From assembly GCA_037176705.1 (NCBI GenBank), contig CM073893.1, positions 15,624,074 to 15,688,073 of the forward strand: a stretch of 64,000 nucleotides of DNA, read 5' to 3'. Source of the DNA: Molossus alvarezi. Lineage: Eukaryota; Chordata; Mammalia; Chiroptera; Molossidae. A model generated the notes under the pieces. It saw nothing but the letters and a program-made list of their open reading frames with translations. It did no database searches and was not told the DNA's origin. A program made the position numbers and the translations under genes. This document shows, piece after piece, positions 10,917 to 21,299 of this stretch; position 1 is the stretch's first letter, and each line of letters starts with the position of its first letter.

Positions 10917-11171
10917 CCCTGGCCGGTTTGGCTCAGCGGTTGGAGCATCGGCTGCAGTACAGAGAGACCCGGGTTTGGTTCCCGCTAAGGGCACGTACCT
11001 CGGTTGCAGTTTGTCCCCGGCCCTGGTTGGTCATGCGGGTGGCAGCCACTCGATGTGTCTCTTCACATCAATGTTTTTTTCTCTCTCTCTTCTTCTCTCT
11101 CCCTCCTGCTCTATCTGAACAAAAAATGGAAAAATATCCTCGGGTGAGGATAAAAAAAAAAAAAGAAAAGA
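10917..11171 (+). mobile_element. Ves SINE at the 5' edge of a younger L1
   Basis: Full copy with a 17-bp perfect duplication AAAGAAAACTCCAACAG (10900-10916 and 11172-11188). The last four bases of that duplication appear to belong to the neighbouring younger L1, so this SINE came after that L1 and used the same nick position. Confidence 0.95.
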
Positions 11172-11761
11172 AAAGAAAACTCCAACAGACGGAAGATGGT
11201 GGTGGGCAGGACCGGAGAGAGTGTGAGTGGACGTGAGTGTGGACGACCAAACCCAAGCAGTGCAGAGCCCAGGAGCAGAAGGTCCCTGTGCTGTGGACGG
11301 AGCAGCCGGCTACCTCAGTGAGCGGCCCTTCAGAGTGCTTGGGTCCCACCATTTTGGAAGATCCCGGGTCTTCCCAGGAAGGAGGCGGTGGGAGCGGCTA
11401 GGGCCCTGCAACCTGAGCCCACCAGTGTACCTGGCACCATCGGACCAGTGGACACTCTGTGTCAACACAGACTGGTGCACAGTAGTGGAGCTCCCAAGGT
11501 GACGGTCGCAGAAGCCTTGGACAGCACGGAGCCCAGCACCATCCCCCATAGTAGCAGCCTGATCAGAGTTGAGATATACCCCCAGGACAGAGGCTGGGGA
11601 GCAGACATCCATCCCCAGGCAACAGAAACATAGACCAGCAGCTGAGACCCATCCCCCCAAAATACAGCAAAAGCTGAGCAGGAGTTGAGCCCACAGGGCA
11701 GCAGCAGTCAGTCCCCAGCCACAAGGGGCAGGACCTGAGGCTCCACAGAGGCCTGTGTGGT

Positions 11762-11978
11762 CCAGCAGCTCACAAGTACAGTGGGAAGCCCGAGCCTGTG
11801 AGGGGCTGGTGTGATCCAGCTGCCTGTGGGTCTTGCGGGGTGCTGGGGCACCAGAGAAGCTAGTGCGAGCCAGCAGCCCACAATATGGTGGGAAGCCGGA
11901 GCATGGGGGGACTGGTGCGATCCAGCTGCCTGTCCACAGGACCTGCAGGGTGCCAGGGCACCAGAGAGCATAATTGCC
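11762..11978 (+). repeat. Two 108-bp tandem units in the L1 5'UTR-like region
   Basis: Unit 1 starts 'CCAGCAGCTCACAAGTACAG' (11762) and unit 2 'CCAGCAGCCCACAATATGG' (11870). Both contain GGTG(T/C)GATCCAGCTGCCTGT and end at GGGGCACCAGAGA or AGGGCACCAGAGA. The deletion junction falls at the end of unit 2. Confidence 0.8.
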
Positions 11979-11999
11979 AATGATACATCAGATAAGGGG

Positions 12000-12593
12000 T
12001 TAATTTCCAATCTATAGAGAGTACTCATACAACTCAACAAAAGGAAGACAAAGAACCCAATTTAAAAATGAGCAGAGGAACTAAATAGACACCTCTCCAA
12101 ACAGGACATACAAATGGCTAAGAGACATATGAAGAAATGCTCAACATCACTAATCATCAGAGAGATGCAAATTAAAACAACAATGAGGTATCACCTCACC
12201 CCTATCAGAATGGCCACCATTAACAAAGAAAAGGGGACTCTAGTACACTGCTGATGGGAATGCAGACTGGTGCAGCCACTATGGAAAACAATATGATGTT
12301 ACCTCAAAAAATTAAAAATTGAACTGCCATTTGACCCAGTGATCCCACTTCTAGGAATATACCCTAAGAAGCCTGAAACACCAATCAGAAAGAATATATG
12401 TACCCCCATGTTCATAGCAGCACTATTTACAATAGCTAAGATCTGGAAACAGCCCAAATGTCTATCAGTAGACGAATGGATAAAAAAGCAGTGGTACATA
12501 TACACAATGGAGTACTATGCAGCTGTAAGAAAGAAAGATCTCTTATCCTTTGAGATGATATGGAGGGACCTGGAAAGTATTATCCTAAGCTAA
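12000..12593 (+). pseudogene. L1 ORF2 C-terminal fragment
   Basis: The frame at 12339-12593 reads IPLLGIYPKKPETPIRKN, then FTIAKIWKQPKCLSVDEW and WYIYTMEYYAAV. These are standard residues of the L1 ORF2 C-terminal region just before the stop. There is no endonuclease or RT in this copy, so it cannot act in cis. The last 80 codons are still open, which suits a younger element. Confidence 0.88.
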
Positions 12594-13865
12594 ACAAGCC
12601 AAAGAGAGAAAGACAAGTATCATATGATCTCACTTATTTGTGTAATATAATGAACACAACAGTCTGAGGAATGGGGTAGTCCCAGAGATGTGTAAGTGGG
12701 GTACAGACTGACAATCCCCAGAAGAGAGGGTGGTGGGGGAGAGAAACCACAGAACTTATATGCATGTATGCATGAACAATTGATGTGGACAACAAAGCTG
12801 GAGGCAGGGCAGGGAGGGAGGGAGAGGGGGGAACCAATGGGGGCAAAAGGAGAAACATCTGTAACAAAAATAAATTAATTTAAAAAATTTAAAAAAATTT
12901 AAAAAAAAAAGAAAAGAAAAATCCAGGCCCATATGGCTTTACTGGTAGAATTTATCAAACAGTTAAGGAAGAAATAATACAAATCTTTCCAAAACTATTT
13001 CAGAAAATACAGGAGGAAGGAATAATTTCCAAATAATTGTATGAAGCCAATATTAACCTGACACCAAGCTAGGTATATACGTTACAAGAAAGGAAAATTA
13101 CAGACCAATATTCCTCATTAGAATAGATGTAAAAATCCCAAGCAAACTTAGACATATCAGATTTAGCAAGATATAAAATGGATAGGATATCATGAATAAG
13201 TGAGGGTGTATTCCAGGAATGCAAAATTGGTTAATATTTGAACATTAATCAATGTAACTCACTTTATTGAGAATGAATTTTGATAAAATCTGTCAATAAA
13301 CTTGGAGTAGAAGGTAACTTTCCCAATTTAATAAAGAACATCTACAAAACAAAACAAAATCATAAGGCTAATATCATCCTTTATGTTGAAAGACTAAATA
13401 TTTTCTCCTTAGAATTGCCAATACAGCAGACTTCATTCTCACCATTTCTGTTCAATATTTTATTAAAAGTTTTGGACAATAAAAAAAAGAAAAGGAAAGA
13501 AACAAAAGGCATACAAATAAAAAATGGAGAAGTAAAGCTGATTTTAATCACTCATGAATTATTGTATTAATTGAAAACCAGAATAAAACTACTAGAACTC
13601 ATAAGTGATCAAGATATAAGGTTAGTATACAAAAATCTACTGTATTTCTACACAATGAAATTAATAATTAGAAAATCAAATTAAAATTCTGTTTACCATA
13701 TAAAAATGTAATACTTATGGTAATTAAATATGTATAATTAAATTAAATATACAGATTCAATGCAATTCCAATCAAAATTCCAACAGGCTTTTCTGTAAAA
13801 ATTGACATGCTGATTATAAAAGGACCAAGAATAGCCAAAATAATTTTGAAAAAGAAAAAGTTGGG

Positions 13866-14476
13866 CTCTTTCACAGAAGGCCTACACACTGCCAGTGGGG
13901 CTGCATCCATGTCTCTAGTGATCCCTGAAAAGTTCCAGCATGTTTTTTCGAGTACTCAACACCAATATACATAGGTGGCAGAAAATAGCTTTTGCTATCA
14001 CAGCAATTAAGGGTGTGAAGTGAAGATATGCTCATGTAGTGTTGAGGAAAGCAGACATTGACCTCATCAGAAGGGCAGGAGAGCTCACTGTTATGCAGAA
14101 TACACACCAATGCAAGATACCCGACTGGTTCTTGAACAGAAAACAGGATGAGAAAGATGGAAAATACAGCCAGGTTTGGTCCATTGATTTGAACAACGAG
14201 CTCTGTGAAGGCATAGAGAGACTAAAGAAGATTTGGGCCCCCAGAGAGCTTCATCATGTCTGGGAACTTTGTGCTTGAGGCCAACACACCAAAGACCACA
14301 GGCCATCAGGGTGACACTGTGGGTGTGTCCAAGAAGAAAGAAATCTGTATGCCTTGGGAGCATTTGAGAATTTGCTGCCCTGAAACTGTCATCAGTTTTG
14401 ACTTAAATAAACTCTTATAAAAATTATCTTTAAAAAAATCTGTATGCCTTGTCTGTTAATATATAGTTTATACACC
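13866..14476 (+). pseudogene. RPS18: RPS18 processed pseudogene
   Basis: An intronless copy of the mRNA for small-subunit protein uS13. The leader 'CACAGAAGGCCTACACAC' and ATG at 13909-13911 begin a reading frame MSLVIPEKFQH, as in RPS18. A frameshift follows within the next ten codons, there is a 27-bp deletion after 'AGAGCTCACT', and the natural TAA is changed to GAA after the terminal SKKK codons. LRKADIDL (14040) and KIPDWFLNR (14112) are recognisable. The 3'UTR 'TCTGTATGCC...GTCTGTTAATATATAG' is split by a further 79-bp insertion. Approximate duplications (GAAAAAGTTGG / GAAAATTTTGG) suggest L1-mediated insertion into the old L1 ORF2. Confidence 0.93.
14357..14435 (+). pseudogene. Tiny 5'-truncated retrocopy nested in the RPS18 3'UTR
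   Basis: Flanked by a perfect 16-bp duplication AAATCTGTATGCCTTG (14341-14356 and 14436-14451). The 79-bp insert has an AATAAA signal ('CTTAAATAAACTC') and ends in an A-rich run, so it looks like the 3' end of a polyadenylated mRNA. The parent gene is not recognised. Confidence 0.8.
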
Positions 14477-15294
14477 AAAAAGAGAGAAAATTTTGGAGAA
14501 ACTACTCTACCTGATTTAAAGCCTTACTATAAAGCTATAGTAATCAAGACAGTGTAATTTCTCATAACAATAGACATGTAGACCAACAGCATAGAATAGA
14601 TATATACATTCGTGATCAATTGATTTTTCACAATGGTACAAAGATAATTTAATTGGAAAATATAGTTTTGTTTTTTTTTAATGGTGGTGAACAGTAAGAA
14701 ATCTATATGGAAAAAAACAACAACAACAAAACCCTCAACCCTCACCTCACACCATATACAATAAACCTGAAGGGGTCATAAACATAATTACAAAAGCTAA
14801 AACAATAAAACTTCTGGAAAAAAAATAGGAGAAAACCTTTGTGACATTGGGGTTCATAAAAACAAGTTTTTGATAAAATGCAAAAATAATCCATAACAGA
14901 AAATAATAATAAATAAGACTTGATTAAAATTTTTTTTAAAAGAGCTCTTCTAATGATATCTCTAATAATACAAAAATGCAAGCCACAGATTGGAAGAATA
15001 TATTTATAACACATATCTGACAAAGGAATTGTATTCAGGATATATAAAGAACTTTTACAACTCAATATTAAAAGAAAAAACACAACTCAATTAAAAATGC
15101 ACAAAAGATTTGAATAGATACCTCACAAAAGGAAGTATAGGGAATGGCCAAAAATCATCTAACAATTCATCAGGAAAACACAAAATAGTCATCAGGAAAA
15201 TGCAAATTAAAATCATGATAAATACATACAACTTTACATCCACTAGAAAGACCAAAATTTAAAAGAATAATCCTATAGTTAAATGTATGTGTCA

Positions 15295-15693
15295 ATATAA
15301 GTAGATCAGAGGGTGCCCAGATATTTTGTTGAACATCATTTACTAAGTGTATCTATATGGATGTTTCCAGATGAGATTAGTATTTGAATCCATAGACTCT
15401 GTAAATTGCCTTCCTGAATGTGGTAGACATCATCCAATCGGTTGAGGGCCTGACTAGAATCTTTTCTGCCTCACTGTTTCAGCTGGAACATCTTATGTTC
15501 TTCAGTCCTTGGAGTGGGATTTACACTATTGGCTCACTTGGTTCTCAAGACTTAGGACACATATTCCCACTTGTAGATGGCAGATCATGGGGCTTCTCAG
15601 TCTCCATAATCACACAAGACAATTCCTCATAATAAATCTTGTTTACATCTTACTGGTTCTGTTTCTCTGAAGAACCTTCACACTAATACAATT
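15295..15693 (+). mobile_element. ERVL-like LTR relic
   Basis: Starts near TGTCAATATAAG. It contains 'GATGAGATTAGTATTTGAAT', 'CATCATCCAATCGGTTGAGG', an AATAAA signal, and ends 'CTCTGAAGAACCTTCACACT'. This order is known from ancient mammalian ERVL-class LTRs (MLT2-like or a related family). It interrupts the old L1; the exact family is not certain. Confidence 0.55.
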
Positions 15694-15902
15694 TTGGATG
15701 AAAACATGAAGCAACTGGCAATTTCTCATAAAATGAAGTATTCTATAACCCATCAAACTACTCATAAGTATTTACCCAAGGTGAATGAAAATATATATAT
15801 ATTCACAAAATCCATATTCAAGGATGTTTATAGCAGCTTTATTCTTAATAGTCAAAACCTGGAAATAACCCAAGAATCTGTCATCAAAAGAATGGATAAA
15901 TA

Positions 15903-16145
15903 GCCCTGGCCAGTTTGCTCAGTGGTTAGAGCATCAGCCTATGAACCAGAGAGTCCTAGGTTCCATTCCGTCTAAGGGCATGTACCTTGGTTGCAGTTCG
16001 TCCCTGGCTGTGCGGGTGGCAACCAATCGATGCGTCTCTCTCACACTGATGTTTCCCTCTCTCTCTATTCTTCTCTCCCTCCCTCCTGCTCTATCTGAAG
16101 ATAAATGGAAAAATATCCTCAGGTGAGGATTAAAAGGAAAAAAAG
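15903..16145 (+). mobile_element. Ves SINE
   Basis: Full copy in the C-terminal part of the old L1. GGATAAATA flanks it on both sides. Confidence 0.92.
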
Positions 16146-16357
16146 ATTGGATAAATAAATTTTGATTTTAGATAACTAAATAAACCTGGGTCACATGTAC
16201 TGCTCTTTAAGGTCCCTGCCAGCACTATATTCTTGGTCTCTTCTGCATCCAGGCCCATGGAAGAGTAAAGAAATGACTGTGTTTACATTGAAGTCATAAA
16301 AATGAGCATAATTGGCAGGAAGGAAACAATGATCTGGTGCATATATGTATTATTTAT

Positions 16358-16431
16358 ATACTGTATATACACACACACACATATACATATATATACACAT
16401 ATATATGTGTGTGTGTGTGTGTGTGTGTATT
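16358..16431. repeat. Palindromic (CA)n-(TA)n-(TG)n microsatellite
   Basis: A CA run, an alternating TA centre around 16380-16408, then a TG run. The two halves are near complements of each other, so the tract can fold on itself. Confidence 0.85.
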
Positions 16432-16482
16432 AAGCAATGATCTAGCATCTAACAATGCCAAAGAAAAGTATGAATTAATAGT

Positions 16483-16719
16483 GCCCAGCCAGCGTGGCTT
16501 AGTGGATTGAGCATTGTCCCATAGAATGAGAGGTCCTGGTTTGATTCCTGGTCAAAGCACATGATGCCTGGGTTGCAGGCTCAATACCCAGTCGGGGGCG
16601 TGCAGGAGGCAGCTGATTGGTGATTGGTATTTCTTTTTCACATTGATATTTCTATCTCTTTCTCCCTTCCTCCCTCTCTCTAAAAAAATCAATAAAAATA
16701 CATATTTTTTAAAAAATTA
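16483..16719 (+). mobile_element. Ves-related SINE, older subtype
   Basis: Head 'GCCCAGCCAGCGTGGCTTAG', body 'CAGTCGGGGGCGTGCAGGAG', tail with AATCAATAAAAA. The 9-bp ATTAATAGT occurs on both sides. Confidence 0.9.
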
Positions 16720-16759
16720 TAAATTAATAGTAAAATAGGCCAGAGACTGAAGAAAGTTT

Positions 16760-16988
16760 GTTTTAAATTCATTTATTTTTTAACTTTTTTTTTTCTTTAT
16801 TGAGTTTAGAGAGAGAGGAAGGAAGAAGAAGAGAGAGATAGAAACACTGATGAGAGAGAATGTTGATTGGCTGCCTCCTGCATGCCCCCCACTGGGGATC
16901 GGGCCCATAACCTGGGTATGTGCCCTCACTGGGAATCGAACCGGCAACCTCTTGGTGCATGGGTCAACACAGAGCCACACTGGCTGGG
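16760..16988 (-). mobile_element. Ves-related SINE, older subtype, inverted to its neighbour
   Basis: The duplication CTGAAGAAAGTTT (16747-16759 and 16989-17001) fixes the ends. Only ~40 bp separate it from the plus-strand copy at 16483. Confidence 0.92.
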
Positions 16989-17001
16989 CTGAAGAAAGTT
17001 T

Positions 17002-18740
17002 TACTACAGTAGCAGGAGGCTTGTGATTTTATAGGAAATGATGAGTAAAGGGTGTGGTAAATAGCAGAAGGAAGTGAAAGAAAAAAAAGAAAAAGAAACA
17101 GAACATCCAACACAATGAAGGCTCTTAGCACAATTCAAATGATGTTTCTGATACAAAATGTAAAACTGTAAACGTTAGATTCATTTATTTTCCTAGTGAG
17201 GTTTTGTTCACAAGCTATTCTGTACTATTTGTAACAGTCAAACAAATAGACACCCAAAATGCATTTAATAAGGACATTTCACTAGGCCCTTCTCTGAAGG
17301 AACACACTGTCTGTTTCACAACAATCCCATGAGGGAGGTACTGTGCTAGTTCTTATCTATTTTACAGATGGGGAAACTGAGACACATTCATTTTACTACC
17401 TTTCTGAAAAACAAGACCTTCTGAATTTGGAAGCACAGCTGGCTTCATGGATAAGGAAGGGATCACAGGCTAATAACTTGATCATTATGGTGAGGATTAA
17501 ATGTGATAATCTATGTTAAGCCCCTGATATATATTCAGTTCTCTATAATGGGTAGTTATTACTTGAAGGAACAATTAATTTTAATCATTAAAATTAGTAA
17601 AATGTCTTGGAAGATACAAGGTTAGGAAGATTCTGGTGACAAGACTGTTCAAAGCAAAGGAAACCACATCAACCAAGTTAATTGTGTGACAATTAAGTGG
17701 GTGGCATTATGTTTGGGGATCATAGAGAAGATAAGACCAGAAAGTTTGGTTGGGGCTACAAACTGTGGCCAACTTAGATTGTTTACATGCAATAGCAGGA
17801 AGGTGCTAGAGTTGAAAGTTTCTGAGATTTCAAGCATAAGTCACATTTAGCCCAGTTATGACTTGTGATCAGTGCTTCAATAAAAAGAAATAGACTTATA
17901 TAAAAGGATGAGTTCAATTCAGGATGTGTTGAGTCTGAGACGTTTACAGAACATTCAGTAGAAAATATGGGCCTGGGTCTTGGGAGATGAGTCAACTGGA
18001 GGCAGATGGAAAGTCATCCATTTCAAAATCACATTGAAACTATCCATGTGGTTGACAGTATTGAGGAAGAACATGTAGCATGAGGCAAATGTTATCAATA
18101 TTAGTAACCATTACGACAATCTTCCTATGTACTTGGGAGATCTTGGCTGATAGGGGAAAGAGCACCAAACGAAATGAGAACATCTGAGTGTAAGCCTTGC
18201 CTGGGCTGCTGCACGTATCCTCTCACTAATTCTCTCAAGAACATTCTGAGGTAGAAAAAAGGAGGGAGGAGGAGCAAATCCTTCTTAGGGTCCATATTTT
18301 CAAGGTTTAGGCAAAAGAGGAACTAGAAAAAAAAAGAAAGACTTTTTTTTTTAAGTTACATTAAACTTCCAACAGCCAACTTATCATCTGATAGAGATCC
18401 TGCCTCCAGTGTTCTCAGACCCTAGATGAGGATTGGGGTGCATGTAGCAGAAGATGTGTAACAACCAAGAGGAAGTGCTATTTAATTATAGATTGGGCTG
18501 GATTGAACTTATCCAGGAAGGATCTGAGAGACCTGTGCTGGATCTTGAAGGACAGCAAAGCTTACAGGAATGGAGAGGAGAGCAGGAGAACAATGCAAGT
18601 CAGGCGACCCATGGCCTCAAAAGTCAAGCATTTTCTCCTAACTTAACCCTTAATTTTGCAGACCTCAATTTAATGGATTTAGGATTTAACAGACAAATTT
18701 TCTGGTCTGTATATCATATGTGAAATTTAACACCCTGCAG
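17002..18740. other. Old sequence with MIR and possible L2 pieces
   Basis: A reverse MIR core is seen at about 17290-17395 ('TTTTACAGATGGGGAAACTG'). Antisense L2-like text is seen at about 17905-18060 and perhaps 18490-18600. No gene recognised. An 89-codon frame at 18454-18723 shows no domain. Confidence 0.4.
17290..17395 (-). repeat. MIR SINE relic
   Basis: 'AACAATCCCATGAGGGAGGT' followed by 'TTTTACAGATGGGGAAACTG' is the complement of the MIR core. Confidence 0.75.
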
Positions 18741-18905
18741 CCCTGGCTGTTGTGGCTCAGTTGGTTGAGTGTCACCCTGGCACGGAGGGGTTGGTTGCTG
18801 GTTGGATTCCAGGTGCAGGGCATGCGAATTGATGCTTCTCTCTCATATTGCTGTTTCTCTCTCCCTTCTTCTCTCTCTAAAATCAATAAAGATATTTTTA
18901 AAAAG
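18741..18905 (+). mobile_element. Short Ves-related SINE
   Basis: Head 'GCCCTGGCTGTTGTGGCTCA', B-box-like 'TGGTTGGATTCC', CT tract and 'AAAATCAATAAAGA'. About 165 bp, shorter than full Ves; a diverged subtype or an internally deleted copy. Confidence 0.7.
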
Positions 18906-19850
18906 AAAATTAATAACCTGTTAACTTTAAAATGCTTTTAACCAAGATTTGCTTATAATTAAATTAATAGGTTATTTTTTTGTTATTAATTCACTGTCAT
19001 TTTAACAAATAAGCCATATGTTGGAAAAAACTATAATGATTTTGCCAACATAAGTAAATATTACATATCTACAACTATAGTCTACATATTTAAATCCAAG
19101 AGTCACTGCTAATAAACAATGTCTGGGGAATGATTAGCACAGGATCTCACATCTCTTGGTAATTGATTCTGTAGGCACCTGGCGAGACCTTTGTAGCAGT
19201 TTTAATGAGTGCCTGCCAATGTTCCCACTGCACTAAGCCATGCCCCAGCCATGTGCCTTTGTTTACTTGAGGTGACTGCACTCATTTACTAGACCTATTC
19301 AGTACAAATTCAAAATTACATTAATATATATAGAACATTTTCTGTGAAGCTAAACTTTTCATACATACTTAATTTTAACTAACCATGTCTACATAAGTAA
19401 AAACAGGTAAACTAATTTGTTAATTCTCTAAAATATGCATTCAGAAAACCTATTTTATCATATAACAAACTTTCAGCTTTAAGGAATACCCCCTTGCCTG
19501 AATTAGTCCATTATATCAATGTTTTGCTGTATTTACAACTGAGGTATACCAGAAAGTCTCCTACAAACTTGTAATACTACATTTTAACTCTAAATTTTCT
19601 GCTTCCCTCAAATGCTACTGAAGCATACTTAACTGTTCATCAGATTTGGTAAAACAGTGGTATTTGATCTTCCTTTTAAACATCAGTACCCTTCACTGTT
19701 TCTTTCAGTTCCCCATTTATTTTAGTTCCAATATTTATTTACATACCTGTGATTTTTTTCATCGTCAATTCTCTTAATGTCAGATAGTGTGCTTTCTGCA
19801 CTATTGACATATGCCTACAGATTTCTAGAGAATGATTAATTCCCAATTCT
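18906..19850. other. Unassigned AT-rich sequence
   Basis: No repeat or coding signature recognised. Confidence 0.3.
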
Positions 19851-20335
19851 ATATTAATGGTCCTGCCCCCAACTCAGGAAGAACCCTGAAAGAAAGTAAT
19901 GTTATAGAATATATGGACATTTGCTACTGCTTGGCTTTCCAGAACCCATTTGCCCTTCTGTTCTTAAGAGTACCCTGAATTCCTTGTTGGGAATTACTGG
20001 CTCCTTATTGTGACAATACCAGTGGGAGAAGTCAAGGAACACTGTCTTCTTGCCAAGAGTAGTCATGGACTGACGTTGGCCAATCATATTTTATTCTAGG
20101 GCAGTGCGTCTTGAGCAGAGTAACTCAAGGACTGTTAAAAAAAAATGGAAGAGGATTCATTTCAATAGTGATGTTCTGAGGTGATCCTATCACTTAGATA
20201 ATCCAGAGCTGCCCTGGTTCTGCCCTTTGTGAGTCTTGTCCTTCAGGTCCCTTTCAATTTTCTGAGCTTTCTTACATCTTTATAATAAACTCTCTCTTAA
20301 TTTAGAGTCAGTTTCTATTGTTTAAATTAAAAAAA
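19851..20335 (+). mobile_element. Possible ancient LTR relic
   Basis: 'GACGTTGGCCAATCATATTT' and a terminal 'TATAATAAACTCTCTCTTAA' with 'AGTTTCTATTGTTTAAATT' are arranged like the 3' half of an old LTR. Family not identified. Confidence 0.3.
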
Positions 20336-20805
20336 AAATAAAAGCAAACAAACAAATAGAAATTCTTTCTGGCCTTACTAGAAAATTCAGTGTTTTTAAT
20401 CATTTGCCAAAGTTACCTTCACTTATGTGGAAAATCAGAAGTGATGGGTAGGAAAGTATAATTAAGAGATATTGTGACAAATGATACTTTGTCAATTTCT
20501 CTTTCAGTAAATTGAATCACTCCACACAGTTGCTCATAGAAGAAGCCAGAGAAACAAGCTCAGTAGGCAGCTGTGCTGTGCTGGATGCACTCTCCACTCT
20601 CGATCACCTGCTGTCTCCCCCAGGAAATGGTGTGAACAGAACCAGTGAAGAGGCTCCTGTGTTTTCTGACTTTCTGGTTGAGTTTGTTCCTCCTTCTGTC
20701 TTGAGAGTAAGATCTGGATATGAGCTTTGTCAGATCCCACATTAAGAGGTTGTTTCAGGCTGGCTGTGCTCAGTAGTGTGCTTATAAATGTTTAACTGGT
20801 TCTCA
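20336..20805. other. Unassigned sequence
   Basis: Open frames run on both strands at 20512-20745 (up to 77 codons), but there is no homologous domain or consistent exon structure that I can recognise. Confidence 0.3.
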
Positions 20806-20820
20806 AAAGAAAAAGAAAGA

Positions 20821-21068
20821 GCCCTGGCCGGTTTGGCTCAGCAATTAGAGCATCGGCCTGCGGTCCAGAGAGACCAGGGTTCAGTTCCTGCTAAGGGCAC
20901 GTACCTTGGTTGCAGTTTGTCCCCAGCCCTGGTTGGGTCATGCGGGGGCAGCCACTCTATGTGTCCCTTTCATGTCGATGTTTCTCTCTCTCTCTCTCTC
21001 TCCTCTCCCACTCTATCTGAACAAAAAAATGGAAAAATGTTCTCAGGTGAGGATTAAAAACAAAAAAA
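20821..21068 (+). mobile_element. Ves SINE
   Basis: Full copy. An A/G-rich duplication ending AAAGAAAGAG lies on both sides. Confidence 0.93.
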
Positions 21069-21299
21069 GAAAAAGAAAGAGAGTTCTGGTTTGTAGTATT
21101 TGCTGATTTCTTGGTGTAATATTACCAGCGTGACCCATGTGGCTACCAGGTAATATCACTGAATGCAGACTCGAGAAAAGATGCTAACAGTCGGTTCCCA
21201 CATGTCCTTTCATATCGCTGGCTGTGCTTTCCAACAGGGTAACATGGCTCTTCTCACAGTGGGCCTGCTCTCCAAAATTCTCTCTCCTTCAGACTTCCT

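Larger units (their letters stand above)
11185..12912 (+). mobile_element. Younger L1 with internal deletion (5'UTR joined to ORF2 end)
   Basis: About 780 bp of GC-richer 5'UTR-like sequence beginning 'ACGGAAGATGGTGGTGGGCA' is joined near 11969-11975 to the last ~620 bp of L1 ORF2. That is followed by a 3'UTR with (G)-rich stretches, 'AACATCTGTAACAAAAATAA' and an A-rich tail. ORF1 and most of ORF2 are missing. The duplication AAAGAAAACTCCA / AAAGAAAAATCCA (11172-11184 and 12913-12925) flanks it in the older L1. The same 3' end recurs reversed at 43580 and 49710. Confidence 0.82.
7435..16150 (+). mobile_element. Old L1 (ORF2 region), split by many later insertions
   Basis: Blocks at 7435-8183, 9732-10131, 10531-10899, 12926-13865, 14477-15290 and 15694-15902 join in order as one L1 ORF2: endonuclease region ('GTCTGCAAGAGACACACTTT'), reverse-transcriptase region (around 13270-13560) and C-terminal region. 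All frames carry stops and frameshifts, and the RT active-site motif is lost (reads LITHE where FADD is expected). It resembles L1M-age elements. The gaps are filled by an LTR, an RPL39 copy, Ves SINEs, a younger L1, an RPS18 copy and an ERVL-like LTR. Confidence 0.8.

Noticed and set aside
11227..11660. Overlapping open frames of 80-116 codons on both strands
   Set aside because: They fall in GC-rich L1 5'UTR-like sequence, where stops are rare by composition. No domain is recognised.
20512..20745. Possible 77-codon exon
   Set aside because: Opposite-strand frames are equally open, no homologous protein is recognised, and there is no supporting neighbouring exon.
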